64,000 nucleotides of DNA. Origin: Streptomyces sp. LBL. Lineage in GTDB: Bacteria; Actinomycetota; Actinomycetes; Streptomycetales; Streptomycetaceae. The position numbers were made by a program, and so were the translations under genes. Numbering within the stretch: the stretch's first letter is position 1; each line of letters begins with the position of its first letter. This document shows, in pieces, positions 26,768-37,100 of the stretch. The notes under the pieces were generated by a model. It was not told where the DNA came from and searched no databases. It worked only from the letters and a program-made list of their open reading frames with translations. Location of the stretch: positions 248,001 through 312,000 of the forward strand of contig NZ_JARXYX010000006.1 in NCBI RefSeq assembly GCF_029893585.1, written 5' to 3'.

Positions 26768-27049
26768 GTGTCTGGCCGGACGCACACCGGCGCATGCCCT
26801 GAACGCACCTGTGTGGGGTGCCGGGAGCGAGCGGCCAAGACCGAACTGCTGCGGACCGTGGCGATCAAGGATGCATGCGTCCCCGATCCACGCGGTACGC
26901 TGCCCGGCCGGGGTGCGTACATTCACCCCGCCTCGGTCTGTCTCGACCAGGCGGTACGCCGCCGGGCGTTCCCGAGGGCGCTGCGCGTCCCGGGCCCGCT
27001 CGACGTAAAGGCGTTGCGCCGGTACGTCGAGCAGACAGAAGGTTGCTGA
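26768..27049 (+). CDS. ylxR: YlxR/DUF448 RNA-binding protein
   Basis: 93-aa small protein of the YlxR family, normally encoded between nusA and infB. The signature CVGCRERAAKTELLRTV and the PGRGAYIHP motif are present. Family members bind RNA, and in some firmicutes act on RNase P or as nucleoid-associated regulators; the role in Streptomyces is not established. The GTG at 26768 follows GGGGAGG (11-nt spacing). A 176-bp leader separates it from infB. Confidence 0.93.
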   Translation: MSGRTHTGACPERTCVGCRERAAKTELLRTVAIKDACVPDPRGTLPGRGAYIHPASVCLDQAVRRRAFPRALRVPGPLDVKALRRYVEQTEGC

Positions 27050-27144
27050 GCAGCTCTCGCTGTGCAGGCAACACCGCAAGGAGCGTCGTACGGATCCCCG
27101 TGCGGCCCTGGTACCCCGCGAGTTGGAAGTAGGTCGAGATTGCG

Positions 27145-27187
27145 ATGAGCACTCGATGAGCACGCGATGAGTACGCCCATGAAGTAG
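27145..27187 (+). other. Three overlapping micro-ORFs in the infB leader
   Basis: Three short frames chained by ATGA overlaps: ATG-AGC-ACT-CGA-TGA (27145-27159, MSTR), ATG-AGC-ACG-CGA-TGA (27156-27170, MSTR) and ATG-AGT-ACG-CCC-ATG-AAG-TAG (27167-27187, MSTPMK). They arise from an 11-bp GATGAGCACKC repeat. A purine-rich AGTTGGAAGTAGG precedes the first ATG. Translation is unproven. Confidence 0.6.
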
Positions 27188-27191
27188 CGAC

Positions 27192-27212
27192 GGTCCGGAC
27201 GCAACCCGGACC
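27192..27212 (+). promoter_or_regulatory. Hairpin directly before the infB ribosome binding site
   Basis: GGTCCGG / CCGGACC, 7-bp stem, 7-nt loop, ending one base before AAAAGGAG (27214-27221). It is close enough to influence ribosome access and follows the last micro-ORF stop by 4 nt. Confidence 0.55.
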
Positions 27213-27225
27213 TAAAAGGAGCGAA

Positions 27226-30200
27226 GTGGCTAAGGTCCGGGTATACGAACTCGCCAAGGAGTTCGGGGTGGAGAGCAAGGTCGTCATGGCCAAGCTCCAG
27301 GAACTCGGTGAATTCGTCCGTTCGGCGTCCTCGACGATCGAGGCGCCCGTTGTACGCAAGCTGACCGACGCCCTCCAGCAGGGCAACGGAGGCGGCAAGT
27401 CCGCCCCCGCACGCAAGGCTGTCCCGGCGAGGCCGGGTGCCCCCTCTCCCGCGCAGGCCGCCCGTCCGGCCGCCCCGCGCCCGCCGGCCCCCAAGCCGGC
27501 CGCCGCCGAGAGGCCCGCGGCTCCCGCCGCGTCAGCCGCTCCCGGCCCCCGTCCCACTCCGGGCCCGAAGCCCGCGCCGCGGCCCGCCCCGGCGTCCCCG
27601 GCTCCGACCACGCCCGAGTTCACGGCACCGCCGGCGGCTCCCGCCGCACCGGCTGCCTCCGCACCGGCTGCCTCCTCCGGCGCCGGCACCGGTTCCGGTG
27701 CTCGTCCGGGCGCCCCGCGTCCGGCCGGTCAGGGCCAGGGTCAGGGTCAGGGTGGCCAGGGTGCTCGTCCGGGTGCCCGTCCGTCCGGCCCCGGTCAGGG
27801 TGGCCAGGGCCGTGGTGACCGCGGCGACCGTCCCGCGGGCGACCGTCCCGGTGGTCAGCGTCCGGGCGGCCAGGCGCCGCGTCCCGGTGCCCGTCCGGCC
27901 GGTCCCCGTCCGGGCAACAACCCGTTCACCTCTGGTGGCTCCACCGGCATGGCGCGTCCGCAGACGCCCCGTCCGGGTGGTGCCCCGCGTCCGGGCGGTC
28001 AGGGCGGCCCCGGCGGCGCTCCGCGTCCGCAGGGCGCCGGTCAGGGCGGTCCCCGTCCCCAGGGCGCGTCGGGCGGTCCCCGTCCGCAGTCTCCGGGCGG
28101 CGCTCGTCCCACCCCGGGTGGCATGCCCCGCCCGCAGGGCGGCGCTCCGCGTCCCGGCGGCGGCCCCGGCGGCGCCCGTCCGAACCCCGGCATGATGCCG
28201 CAGCGTCCGGCTGCCGGCCCCCGTCCCGGCGGCGGTGGCCCCGGTGGCCGCGGTCCCGGCGCCGGTGGCGGTCGTCCGGGTGGCGCCGGTGGCGGTCGTC
28301 CCGGTGGCGGCGGCTTCGCCGGCCGTCCGGCCGGTCCCGGTGGCGGTGGCGGCGGTTTCGCCGGCCGTCCGGGTGGTCCCGGTGGCGGTGGCGGCGGTTT
28401 CGCCGGCCGTCCGGGTGGTCCCGGTGGCGGTGGCGGTCGTCCCGGCTTCGGTGGTCGTCCCGGTGGTCCGGGCGCTCGTGGTGGCACGCAGGGCGCCTTC
28501 GGTCGCCCCGGCGGTCCCGCGCGTCGCGGTCGCAAGTCGAAGCGGCAGAGGCGCCAGGAGTACGAGGCCATGCAGGCCCCGTCGGTCGGCGGCGTGATGC
28601 TGCCTCGCGGCAACGGACAGTCCGTCCGCCTGTCGCGCGGTGCGTCCCTCACCGACTTCGCCGAGAAGATCGGTGCCAACCCGGCGTCGCTCGTCGGCGT
28701 GATGATGAACCTCGGCGAGATGGTCACTGCCACGCAGTCCGTCTCCGACGAGACGCTGAAGCTCCTCGCGGACGAGATGAACTTCGTCCTCGAGATCGTC
28801 AGCCCCGAGGAGGAGGACCGCGAGCTGCTCGAGTCCTTCGACATCGAGTTCGGCGAGGACGAGGGTGGCGAGGAGTTCCTCGTCGCGCGTCCGCCGGTCG
28901 TGACCGTCATGGGTCACGTCGACCACGGTAAGACCCGACTGCTGGACACCATCCGCAAGACGAACGTCGTCGCGGGCGAGGCCGGCGGTATCACGCAGCA
29001 CATCGGTGCGTACCAGGTCGCCACCCAGGTCAACGAAGAAGAGCGCAGGATCACCTTCATCGACACCCCGGGTCACGAGGCGTTCACCGCCATGCGTGCC
29101 CGTGGTGCCAAGTCGACCGACATCGCGATCCTCGTGGTGGCGGCCAACGACGGTGTGATGCCCCAGACGATCGAGGCGCTGAACCACGCCAAGGCGGCCG
29201 GTGTGCCGATCGTGGTCGCGGTCAACAAGATCGACGTCGAGGGTGCCGACCCGACCAAGGTGCGCGGTCAGCTCACCGAGTTCGGGCTGGTGGCCGAGGA
29301 GTACGGCGGCGACACCATGTTCGTCGACATCTCCGCCAAGCAGGGCCTCAACATCGAGAGCCTGCTGGAGGCCGTGGTCCTCACCGCGGACGCCTCGCTC
29401 GACCTGCGGGCCAACCCGGAGCAGGACGCGCAGGGTATTGCGATCGAGTCCCACCTCGACCGTGGCCGCGGTGCCGTCGCGACCGTCCTGGTGCAGCGAG
29501 GCACCCTGCGGGTCGGCGACACCATGGTGGTCGGCGACGCGTACGGCCGTGTCCGAGCGATGCTCGACGACAAGGGCGAGAACGTGGAAGAGGCGGGTCC
29601 CTCGACCCCGGTCCTCGTCCTCGGTCTCACCAACGTCCCGGGTGCCGGCGACAACTTCCTGGTTGTCGACGAGGACCGCACGGCGCGTCAGATCGCCGAG
29701 AAGCGTGCCGCTCGTGAGCGCAACGCCAACTTCGCCCGCCGGGGTGTCCGGTTCTCCCTGGAGAACCTGGACGAGGCCCTCAAGGCCGGTCTGGTGCAGG
29801 AACTCAACCTCATCATCAAGGGCGACGCGTCCGGTTCGGTGGAGGCTCTCGAGTCCTCGCTGCTCCAGCTCGACGTCGGCGAAGAGGTCGACATCCGTGT
29901 CCTGCACCGCGGCGTGGGTGCGGTCACCGAGTCGGACATCGACCTGGCGACCGGTTCCGACGCCATCGTCATCGGCTTCAACGTCCGCGCTGCGGGCCGC
30001 GCGGCGCAGATGGCGGACCGCGAAGGCGTCGACGTCCGGTACTACTCGGTGATCTACCAGGCCATCGAGGAGATCGAGGCGGCCCTCAAGGGCATGCTCA
30101 AGCCGGAGTACGAGGAGGTCGAGCTCGGCACGGCGGAGATCCGCGAGGTCTTCAAGTCGTCCAAGCTGGGCAACATCGCCGGTGTCCTGGTCCGCTCGGG

Positions 30201-30411
30201 CGAGGTCAAGCGCAACACCAAGGCGCGCCTCGTCCGCGACGGCAAGGTCGTGGCGGAGAGCCTCAACATCTCCGGGCTGCGTCGCTTCAAGGACGACGTC
30301 ACCGAGATCCGCGAAGGCTTCGAGGGCGGTATCAACCTCGGAAACTTCAACGACATCAAGATCGACGACGTCATCGCGACGTACGAGATGCGGGAGAAGC
30401 CGCGCGCGTAA
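27226..30411 (+). CDS. infB: Translation initiation factor IF-2
   Basis: 1061-aa GTPase delivering initiator tRNA to the 30S subunit. A short IF2_N domain ([20 protein letters not shown]) is followed by a very long Ala/Pro then Gly/Arg/Pro low-complexity region (about residues 50-440). The G domain has G1 [13 protein letters not shown]3 DTPGHE and G4 NKID, then EF-Tu-like domains and C-terminal IF2 domains. The length is well above E. coli IF-2 (890) but usual for Streptomyces; the extra length is the repetitive linker. The GTG at 27226 has AAAAGGAG 4 nt upstream. A perfect 16-bp hairpin ends the unit downstream. Confidence 0.97.
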   Translation: MAKVRVYELAKEFGVESKVVMAKLQELGEFVRSASSTIEAPVVRKLTDALQQGNGGGKSAPARKAVPARPGAPSPAQAARPAAPRPPAPKPAAAERPAAPAASAAPGPRPTPGPKPAPRPAPASPAPTTPEFTAPPAAPAAPAASAPAASSGAGTGSGARPGAPRPAGQGQGQGQGGQGARPGARPSGPGQGGQGRGDRGDRPAGDRPGGQRPGGQAPRPGARPAGPRPGNNPFTSGGSTGMARPQTPRPGGAPRPGGQGGPGGAPRPQGAGQGGPRPQGASGGPRPQSPGGARPTPGGMPRPQGGAPRPGGGPGGARPNPGMMPQRPAAGPRPGGGGPGGRGPGAGGGRPGGAGGGRPGGGGFAGRPAGPGGGGGGFAGRPGGPGGGGGGFAGRPGGPGGGGGRPGFGGRPGGPGARGGTQGAFGRPGGPARRGRKSKRQRRQEYEAMQAPSVGGVMLPRGNGQSVRLSRGASLTDFAEKIGANPASLVGVMMNLGEMVTATQSVSDETLKLLADEMNFVLEIVSPEEEDRELLESFDIEFGEDEGGEEFLVARPPVVTVMGHVDHGKTRLLDTIRKTNVVAGEAGGITQHIGAYQVATQVNEEERRITFIDTPGHEAFTAMRARGAKSTDIAILVVAANDGVMPQTIEALNHAKAAGVPIVVAVNKIDVEGADPTKVRGQLTEFGLVAEEYGGDTMFVDISAKQGLNIESLLEAVVLTADASLDLRANPEQDAQGIAIESHLDRGRGAVATVLVQRGTLRVGDTMVVGDAYGRVRAMLDDKGENVEEAGPSTPVLVLGLTNVPGAGDNFLVVDEDRTARQIAEKRAARERNANFARRGVRFSLENLDEALKAGLVQELNLIIKGDASGSVEALESSLLQLDVGEEVDIRVLHRGVGAVTESDIDLATGSDAIVIGFNVRAAGRAAQMADREGVDVRYYSVIYQAIEEIEAALKGMLKPEYEEVELGTAEIREVFKSSKLGNIAGVLVRSGEVKRNTKARLVRDGKVVAESLNISGLRRFKDDVTEIREGFEGGINLGNFNDIKIDDVIATYEMREKPRA

Positions 30412-30440
30412 GCGCTCGGACTTCCGAGACGGTCCGGTCC

Positions 30441-30479
30441 GGGGCCGGTCGACGGAGATTATTTCCGTCGACCGGCCCC
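30441..30479 (+). terminator. Terminator hairpin after infB
   Basis: Perfect 16-bp stem GGGGCCGGTCGACGGA / TCCGTCGACCGGCCCC with an AT-rich 7-nt loop GATTATT, 29 nt after the infB stop. Confidence 0.85.
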
Positions 30480-30565
30480 GGCCGTTCGTTGTACGGTTCT
30501 GATGCCCCTGCCCCAGGGAGGGCGGGGCCATCGATCCCGTACCGGCGGGTGAACCGGTTACACAC

Positions 30566-30859
30566 ATGTATGTGGGGACTCTGTCCTTCGACCTCCTCCT
30601 CGGCGACGTACGGTCGCTGAAGGAGAAGCGCTCCGTCGTCCGCCCGATCGTCGCCGAGCTCCAGCGGAAGTACGCGGTGAGCGCGGCCGAGGTGGAACAC
30701 ATGGACCTTCATCGCCGGGCGATCATCGGCCTGGCCGTGGTGTCCGGCGACACGGGGCACATCACCGACGTACTGGACCGCTGCGAGCGGCTGGTCGCCG
30801 GCCGTCCCGAGGTGGAGTTGCTGTCCGTCAGACGGCGCCTCCACGGTGACGACGACTAG
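30566..30859 (+). CDS. DUF503 (YlxP-like) protein
   Basis: 97-aa conserved protein (starts MYVGTLSFDLLLGDVRSLKE) of the DUF503/YlxP family, found beside infB and rbfA in many bacteria. The fold is small alpha/beta and the function unknown; its position suggests a link to ribosome maturation. The strong hairpin upstream implies a separate promoter or read-through from infB. The stop lies inside a short direct repeat. Confidence 0.9.
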   Translation: MYVGTLSFDLLLGDVRSLKEKRSVVRPIVAELQRKYAVSAAEVEHMDLHRRAIIGLAVVSGDTGHITDVLDRCERLVAGRPEVELLSVRRRLHGDDD

Positions 30860-30892
30860 TTTTCGGGCGACCGGTAGTTTTTTCGGGCGACC
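30857..30892 (+). repeat. AT-containing direct repeat between DUF503 gene and rbfA
   Basis: Two copies of TAGTTTT(TT)CGGGCGACC (30857-30872 and 30875-30892). The first includes the DUF503 stop codon. The T-runs are unusual for this genome. Confidence 0.8.
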
Positions 30893-30932
30893 AGATTTTT
30901 GAACGTGGAACAGGAAGAACGGGAGACGACCA

Positions 30933-31385
30933 GTGGCCGACAACGCGCGGGCTAAGAGGCTGGCGGACCTCATCCGAGAGGTGGTGGCCCAGAAGCTGAT
31001 GCGCGGGATCAAGGACCCGCGGCTCGGCTCGCACGTCACCATCACGGACACCCGGGTCACGGGTGACCTGCGGGAGGCGACCGTCTTCTACACGGTGTAC
31101 GGGGACGACGAGGAGCGGGCTGCCGCGGCCGCCGGACTGGAGAGCGCCAAGGGCGTGCTCCGCTCCGCGGTCGGCGCGGCGGCGGGTGTGAAGTTCACGC
31201 CGTCGCTGGCCTTCGTGGCCGACGCGCTGCCCGACACCGCCAAGACCATCGAGGACCTCCTCGACAAGGCACGCCAGTCCGACGAGAAGGTGCGCGAGGT
31301 CTCGGCAGGCGCCGACTACGCCGGTGACGCGGACCCGTACAAGAAGCCGGGCGAAGACGAAGACGAGGACGACGCCGCCGAATGA
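30933..31385 (+). CDS. rbfA: Ribosome-binding factor A
   Basis: 150-aa 30S maturation factor with a KH-like fold. Typical segments: RLADLIREVVAQKLMRGIKD, VTITDTRVTGDLREATVFYT and FVADALPDTAKTIEDLLDKA. The C-terminal EDEDEDDAAE tail is an acidic extension. The GTG at 30933 has GGAAGAACGGGAG-like purines upstream. Its stop overlaps the truB start by 4 nt (ATGA). Confidence 0.95.
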   Translation: MADNARAKRLADLIREVVAQKLMRGIKDPRLGSHVTITDTRVTGDLREATVFYTVYGDDEERAAAAAGLESAKGVLRSAVGAAAGVKFTPSLAFVADALPDTAKTIEDLLDKARQSDEKVREVSAGADYAGDADPYKKPGEDEDEDDAAE

Positions 31386-32287
31386 CCCAGAAGAACCGGA
31401 CGCCCGACGGCCTTGTCATCGTCGACAAGCCGTCGGGCTTCACTTCGCACGACGTGGTCGCCAAGATGCGCGGGATCGCCAGGACCCGCCGCGTCGGTCA
31501 CGCCGGAACCCTCGACCCCATGGCGACGGGCGTGCTTGTCCTCGGCGTCGAGAAGGCGACCAAGCTCCTCGGACACCTCGCGCTGACCGAGAAGGAGTAC
31601 CTGGGCACGATCCGCCTCGGGCAGTCGACCCTGACGGACGACGCCGAGGGCGAGATCACGGAGTCGGTCGACGCCTCGAAGGTCACCCGCGACGCCGTCG
31701 ACGCGGGGATCGCCAAGCTGTCCGGCGAGATCATGCAGGTGCCGTCCAAGGTCAGCGCCATCAAGATCGACGGTGTGCGCTCCTACAAGCGGGCGCGTGA
31801 GGGCGAGGAGTTCGAGATCCCCGCCCGGCCGGTCACCGTCTCCTCTTTCGCGGTGTACGACATCCGGGACGCCGTCGCCGAGGACGGCACCCCGATGCTC
31901 GACCTGGTGGTGTCGGTGACCTGCTCGTCCGGCACGTACATCCGCGCCCTGGCCCGGGACCTCGGCGCCGACCTGGGCGTCGGCGGCCACCTCACGGCGT
32001 TGCGGCGGACGCGGGTCGGCCCGTACAAGCTGGACTCCGCGAAGACGCTGGACCAGCTCCAGCAGGACCTGACGGTGATGCCGGTCGCCGAGGCCGCCGG
32101 GGCCGCGTTCCCGCGCTGGGACGTGGACGACAGACGCGCCCGGCTGCTGACGAACGGGGTACGGCTCGACATGCCCGACGAGTACGCCGGCAAGGGCGCC
32201 GTGGCGGTCTTCGCCCCCGGGGGGCTCTTCCTCGCCCTCGTCGAGGAGCAGAACGGCAAGGCGAAGAGCCTGGCCGTTTTCGGCTGA
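31382..32287 (+). CDS. truB: tRNA pseudouridine(55) synthase
   Basis: 301-aa enzyme making the TpsiC-loop pseudouridine of tRNAs. The N-terminal motif GLVIVDKPSGFTSHDVVAKM and the catalytic aspartate motif RVGHAGTLDPMATGVLVLGV are intact; RALARDLGADLGVGGHLTAL and a C-terminal PUA-like domain follow. The start overlaps rbfA. It is the last gene before an 812-bp spacer with a terminator. Confidence 0.96.
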   Translation: MTQKNRTPDGLVIVDKPSGFTSHDVVAKMRGIARTRRVGHAGTLDPMATGVLVLGVEKATKLLGHLALTEKEYLGTIRLGQSTLTDDAEGEITESVDASKVTRDAVDAGIAKLSGEIMQVPSKVSAIKIDGVRSYKRAREGEEFEIPARPVTVSSFAVYDIRDAVAEDGTPMLDLVVSVTCSSGTYIRALARDLGADLGVGGHLTALRRTRVGPYKLDSAKTLDQLQQDLTVMPVAEAAGAAFPRWDVDDRRARLLTNGVRLDMPDEYAGKGAVAVFAPGGLFLALVEEQNGKAKSLAVFG

Positions 32288-32407
32288 GGCGGCGCCGCGC
32301 CGGGTGACACGGCATCCGGCTGCGTCCGCGGCGTTCGACGGCATCCGGCTGCGTCCGACGGCATCCGGCTGTGGTCCGGCTGCGTCCGACCGCATCCGGC
32401 TGCCTGA

Positions 32408-32451
32408 CCGTGGAGCGGCGTCACGGGGTCGTCACTGCCGCCGCTCCACGG
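32408..32451 (+). terminator. Terminator hairpin after truB
   Basis: Perfect 12-bp stem CCGTGGAGCGGC / GCCGCTCCACGG with a 20-nt loop, about 120 nt after the truB stop. Confidence 0.65.
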
Positions 32452-32962
32452 TCCCCCCTCGGTTCCCCCACTCCTAGGGTTATCCAGCGGCCCCCGTGCA
32501 TTCACCCGTCCGGGCAGGCGCTCGGAGTGAACCGGGGGAGCGGAAGGGGGCGTGTTCGCCGCGCGAGCTGTCCGGCTGATCATCGCGATCCATCCCGCTG
32601 ATCATTACGGACCCGCGCACCCGGGCCCGCCATCTCCCGTAGGCGCTCGGGCACTTCATGGCCGGCGACCCACGGTTCCCGCGGTTCCCGCCGAGCGCTC
32701 TGGTCCCCGCCCTCACGACCCGCCCCGAACGGTCCTGGACGCCTTCTGCGCCCCACCGCGCCGCCCGGAGACCGCAGAGCCCTGCGCACCACCTGCGCGC
32801 CCGAGCCGACGTCACCACGCCCGCCCTGGCCCGCCGGGAGGCCGCCCTCGTCCGGGAGGGGGAGGCGGGGGCGTCGCCCGGAAGCTGCCGAGCAGGTGTC
32901 CGCGTACGGCGACCGGAGCCTGGAGCACGGGCCCACCGCCGGCAGGGTCTGCCTCCACAGCT

Positions 32963-33004
32963 CCCATGCCCATGCCTATCCCCATGCCTATACCTATGCC
33001 GATG
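32963..33004. repeat. Hexanucleotide array upstream of ribF
   Basis: Seven 6-bp units of CCCATG/CCTATG type, including CCTATC and CCTATA variants, 95 bp before the ribF start. It gives an unusual AT-containing stretch with TATA-like steps. Confidence 0.85.
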
Positions 33005-33099
33005 CCGGGCCGGGACACCCGGCATGGCACCCTTAGACCTGCGTAACAGGCAGAGCGACGGACACAGGTTCGGCGAGGATGCGACGAGGAGCGGTCACA

Positions 33100-34050
33100 G
33101 TGCAACGCTGGCGTGGCTTGGAGGACATCCCCCAGGACTGGGGGCGCAGCGTCGTCACCATCGGGTCCTACGACGGAGTTCACCGCGGACACCAGCTGAT
33201 CATCCGGCATGCCGCGGAACGCGCCCGTGAGCTGGGGGTTCCCTCGGTCGTCGTCACCTTCGACCCGCACCCCAGCGAGGTGGTGCGCCCCGGCAGCCAC
33301 CCGCCGCTGCTGGCCCCGCACCACCGCCGCGCCGAACTCATGGCGGAGCTGGGCGTGGACGCGGTCCTGATCCTCCCGTTCACGACCGAGTTCTCGAAGC
33401 TCTCGCCCGCCGACTTCGTCGTCAAGGTCCTGGTCGACAAGCTGCACGCCAATGCGGTCGTCGAGGGCCCCAACTTCCGCTTCGGCCACAAGGCCGCGGG
33501 CAACGTCGAGTTCCTCGTCGAACAGGGCAAGGTGTACGACTTCGAGGTCGAGGTCGTCGATCTGTATGTGCGCGGAGAGGCGGGCGGCGGCGAGCCGTTC
33601 TCCTCCACCCTCACCCGGCGCCTGGTGGCCGAGGGGGAGGTCGAGGGTGCCGCCGAGATCCTGGGCCGCCCGCACCGGGTGGAGGGCGTGGTCGTCCGAG
33701 GCGCCCAGCGCGGGCGTGAACTCGGTTTTCCGACCGCCAACGTCGAGACCCTCCCGCACACCGCGATCCCCGCCGACGGCGTCTACGCGGGCTGGCTGCA
33801 CGTGAACGGCGAGGCGATGCCGGCGGCGATCTCCGTCGGCACGAACCCGCAGTTCGACGGCACCGAGCGCACGGTGGAGGCGTACGCCATCGACCGCGTC
33901 GGCCTGGACCTCTACGGCCTGCATGTCGCCGTCGACTTCCTGGCCTTCGTGCGCGGGCAGGCCAAGTTCGACACGTTGGACGCGCTGCTGGAGCAGATGG
34001 CGGAGGACGTGCAGCGGTGCCGGGAGTTGGTCGCGGCGGCAGCCGGGTAG
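33100..34050 (+). CDS. ribF: Bifunctional riboflavin kinase / FAD synthetase
   Basis: 316-aa enzyme converting riboflavin to FMN and then FAD. The N-terminal nucleotidyltransferase part has VVTIGSYDGVHRGHQLIIRH and VVTFDPHPSEV; the C-terminal kinase part has GRELGFPTANVETLP and the loop AAISVGTNPQFDGTERTVEA. The GTG at 33100 is preferred because GAGGAG lies 8 nt upstream; an in-frame ATG at 33079 lacks such a site. It ends at a shared terminator with the convergent espI-like gene. Confidence 0.94.
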   Translation: MQRWRGLEDIPQDWGRSVVTIGSYDGVHRGHQLIIRHAAERARELGVPSVVVTFDPHPSEVVRPGSHPPLLAPHHRRAELMAELGVDAVLILPFTTEFSKLSPADFVVKVLVDKLHANAVVEGPNFRFGHKAAGNVEFLVEQGKVYDFEVEVVDLYVRGEAGGGEPFSSTLTRRLVAEGEVEGAAEILGRPHRVEGVVVRGAQRGRELGFPTANVETLPHTAIPADGVYAGWLHVNGEAMPAAISVGTNPQFDGTERTVEAYAIDRVGLDLYGLHVAVDFLAFVRGQAKFDTLDALLEQMAEDVQRCRELVAAAAG

Positions 34051-34075
34051 TTCTCCGTCCCCTTGCCAGACACTG

Positions 34076-34110
34076 AAGGGCGGCCGGTGCCTTGGGCACC
34101 GGCCGCCCTT
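34076..34110. terminator. Bidirectional terminator between ribF and espI-like gene
   Basis: Perfect 16-bp stem AAGGGCGGCCGGTGCC / GGCACCGGCCGCCCTT with a 3-nt loop, midway between convergent stops; works on either strand. Confidence 0.88.
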
Positions 34111-34130
34111 CGTTCATGGCCGCGGACCGG

Positions 34131-37100
34131 CTACTGCTGCGGAGCCGGGGGAGGCGGCGGGGGCTGTGCCTGCCCGGGCTGCTGCGGGTAGCCGTACGCC
34201 TGTCCGGGCTGCTGCGGATAGCCGTAGGCCTGTCCGGGCTGGTCCGGTTGCGATGGCGGTTGGGGTTGTGGCTGTGGTTGTGGCTGCGACTGTGGTTGTG
34301 GCTGTGCCGGGTAGGGCTGGGGGGCCGCCTGCGGGTAAGGCCGGCCCTGCTGGGGGTAGGGCTGGGGGGCGTACGGTCCCTGCCCCGGCTGGCCGGGGGC
34401 GTAAGGTCCCTGTCCCGGCTGGCCGGGCTGCGGTTGCGGCGGGTAGGGACCTGGCTGCGCCGGAACCTGCTGTCCCGGGTAGGGCTGTCCCGGGTAAGGC
34501 TGTCCCGGCGTCGGGTAGCCCGGCATGGGCGGGGCCACCACGGGGGGCGGATTGCCGTCGCTCGTCCACAGGCCGTGCGCCTGCTGATGCCGTACGAAGT
34601 CCTCGGCGATCATCGCGGCCAGGTTGAAGTACGCCTCCCGCACCTTGGGCCGCATCATGTCGAGGTCGACTTCCGCGCCGGCGGCGAGATGCTCGTCGAA
34701 CGGCACGACGATCACACCCCGGCACCGGGTCTCGAAATGGCTGACGATGTCCTCGACCTTGATCATCTTTCCGGTCTCGCGGACACCGGAGATGACGGTG
34801 AGGGACCGGGACACCAGATCGGCGTAGCCGTGCGCGGACAGCCAGTCCAGTGTCGTACTGGCGCTGCTCGCACCGTCCACCGACGGTGTCGAGACGATGA
34901 TGAGCTGGTCGGCGAGGTCGAGCACACCGCGCATGGCGCTGTAGAGCAGACCGGTGCCGGAGTCGGTGAGGATGACCGGGTACTGGTTGCCCAGCACCTC
35001 GATCGCGCGCCGGTAGTCCTCGTCGTTGAACGTGGTCGACACGGCCGGGTCGACGTCGTTGGCGATGATCTCCAGGCCGGACGGGGCCTGGGAGGTGAAC
35101 CGCCGGATGTCCATGTACGAGTTGAGATACGGGATCGCCTGGACGAGGTCACGAATGGTGGCCCCGGTCTCTCGGCGGACCCGGCGGCCGAGCGTACCGG
35201 CGTCCGGGTTGGCGTCGATCGCGAGGATCTTGTCCTGTCGCTCGGTGGCGAGGGTGGAGCCGAGGGCCGTGGTGGTCGTCGTCTTGCCGACACCGCCCTT
35301 GAGGCTGATCACAGCGATCCGGTAGCAGGACAGCACCGGGGTGCGGATCAGCTCCAACTTCCGCTGCCGCTCGGCCTCTTCCTTCTTTCCGCCCAGCTTG
35401 AACCGGCCCCCGCCGGGCGCCGGACGGCTGCTCTTCACCTTCTGCTTCTTGCTGTTGAGCAGCCGGTCGGCCGACAGCTCCACGGCCGCGGTGTAACCGA
35501 GGGGTGCGGCACCGGAATGGGTCGGCTGCCGCTGATCGTGCTGGATGGGCTGCGGCCAGGCGGCACCGGTACGCGGGTCGACGGCCTGCTGATGGGGGTG
35601 TTGGCCGTGCTGAGGCTGGGGCTGCTGGGGCTGCTGGGGGTGCTGGGGCTGTTGGGGGAACGGCGGGGTCTGGGGGGCCTGCGGGACCTGACCGTCGGGC
35701 TGGTGCGGAACACCTGGGTTCGCCGGTCCGCCCTGCGGTGTGGGCGGCTCCGGGAAGCCGTAACCACCAGGCTGGGCGGCGGGGTTGGGGCCGCCGGGCT
35801 GGGCGTTGGGTGCCGGAGCGGCAGCGGCCGGGGCGCCAGGCTGTGGGAAGCCGTAGCCACCCTGGGCGTTGGGTGCGGGGGGTTGCGGGAATCCGTAACC
35901 CCCCTGGGTGTTGGGTGTCGGAGGCTGGGGGAAGCCGTATCCGCCCTGTGCGGCGGGCGGCTGGTGGGCCGGGGTGCCGGGGTGCGGGAATCCGTAGCCG
36001 GGCTGGGGCGGGGCCGGGGGGATGTCCTGACCCGGGGGCGTCGGCGGGGCCGGCGGGTTCCAGCCGGTCGGCGCGGGCTGCGGTGCCTGCGGCTGGAAGG
36101 GCGGCTGCTGGGCGGGCGCCGACGGCCGGCCCGGCGCGGACTCCCTGGGGTCCGCGGGCTGCGGCTGCACGGGCCACTGCGGCGCGGCCGCCGGAGCGGC
36201 GGGCTGGTACGACGGCGGCAGCGGCGGCACCTCGCCCTGCGGCGCCCGCGGGGGAGTCCAGGCGGACGGTGGACCCTGCGCAGCGCCAGCGCCAGCGCCA
36301 GCGCCAGCACCAGCGCCAGGGGCAGTGGCACCCGCAGCGGCCTCGGCAGGCGCCGCGTCGGGGGCAGGCTCGGTGGTGGTGTCGGCGTCCGGTGCGGAGG
36401 CGCTCTCGGCTTCGCCGCCCGTGGAGGCGCCCGTCGAATCGCCCGCGGAACAGCCGTCCTCGGACACGGCAGCCGAAGCCTCCGCGTCCTCGCCGCCGTT
36501 GGCGACCTGCGGGAGGGAACCATCGGAAGTGTCGCCGGCGGCGGACCCGCCGCCATCGGCACCGGCGTCGTCGGCGGCACCGGCCGAGTCCGCGGCCGTA
36601 CCGTCGAAGCCGCCATCGCCGCCACCGTCGCGGCCACCCTCATGGTCGCCGTCGCCGGACGGCACCGAAGCGTCGTCGGCCGAAGCCGCTTCCACGGAAC
36701 CGCCGGCCGTGGCCTGGCTCACACCCTCGTCGGCAGGCTCCTGCGTCGCCCCGGTCCCCGGAGCGGTCTGTGCCTCCGTGGTGACGCCCAGGTCCGCGAT
36801 CTCCCGGTTCAGGGAGGTGGCGGAGATCCGCATGGTCGAGCCGCTCTCCAGATCGCCGGTACCGGACTCGTCCTCACCGAAAGCAGGGAAGGGCGAGGAG
36901 GGGAAGGGCGAGGAGGGGGAGGGCGCCGGTGGTGGGGGAGCGACGGGCGGAGCGGGCGGCGTAACGGGAGGCACGGGGGCGGCATGTGCCCACTGCCCAT
37001 GGGCCTGGCCATGCCCTTCCGGCTGCCCCTCAGGCCTGCCCTGCGGCTGCGGCAGCTCGAAGGCGCCGCCCGCGGGAGGCCCGGGAGGCGGGGGCGTCGT

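Larger units (their letters stand above)
32288..33078. other. Long spacer between truB and ribF: repeats, terminator, no convincing gene
   Basis: About 790 bp. From 32310 to 32400 three copies of a CGGCATCCGGCTGCGTCCG unit occur, then the truB terminator, then 32460-32960 with several overlapping Pro/Arg-rich open frames but no recognisable protein, and a hexanucleotide array next to ribF. Homologous loci may carry a small gene here; I cannot support one. Confidence 0.6.

Noticed and set aside
27532..30702. Minus-strand open frame opposite infB (over 1000 codons)
   Set aside because: Antisense shadow of the infB codons; Thr/Gly/Ala-rich noise with no motif, while infB has all GTPase motifs.
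32552..33046. Pro/Met-rich small protein gene before ribF
   Set aside because: No ribosome site, no family; its C-terminal PMPIPM string merely reads the hexamer array.
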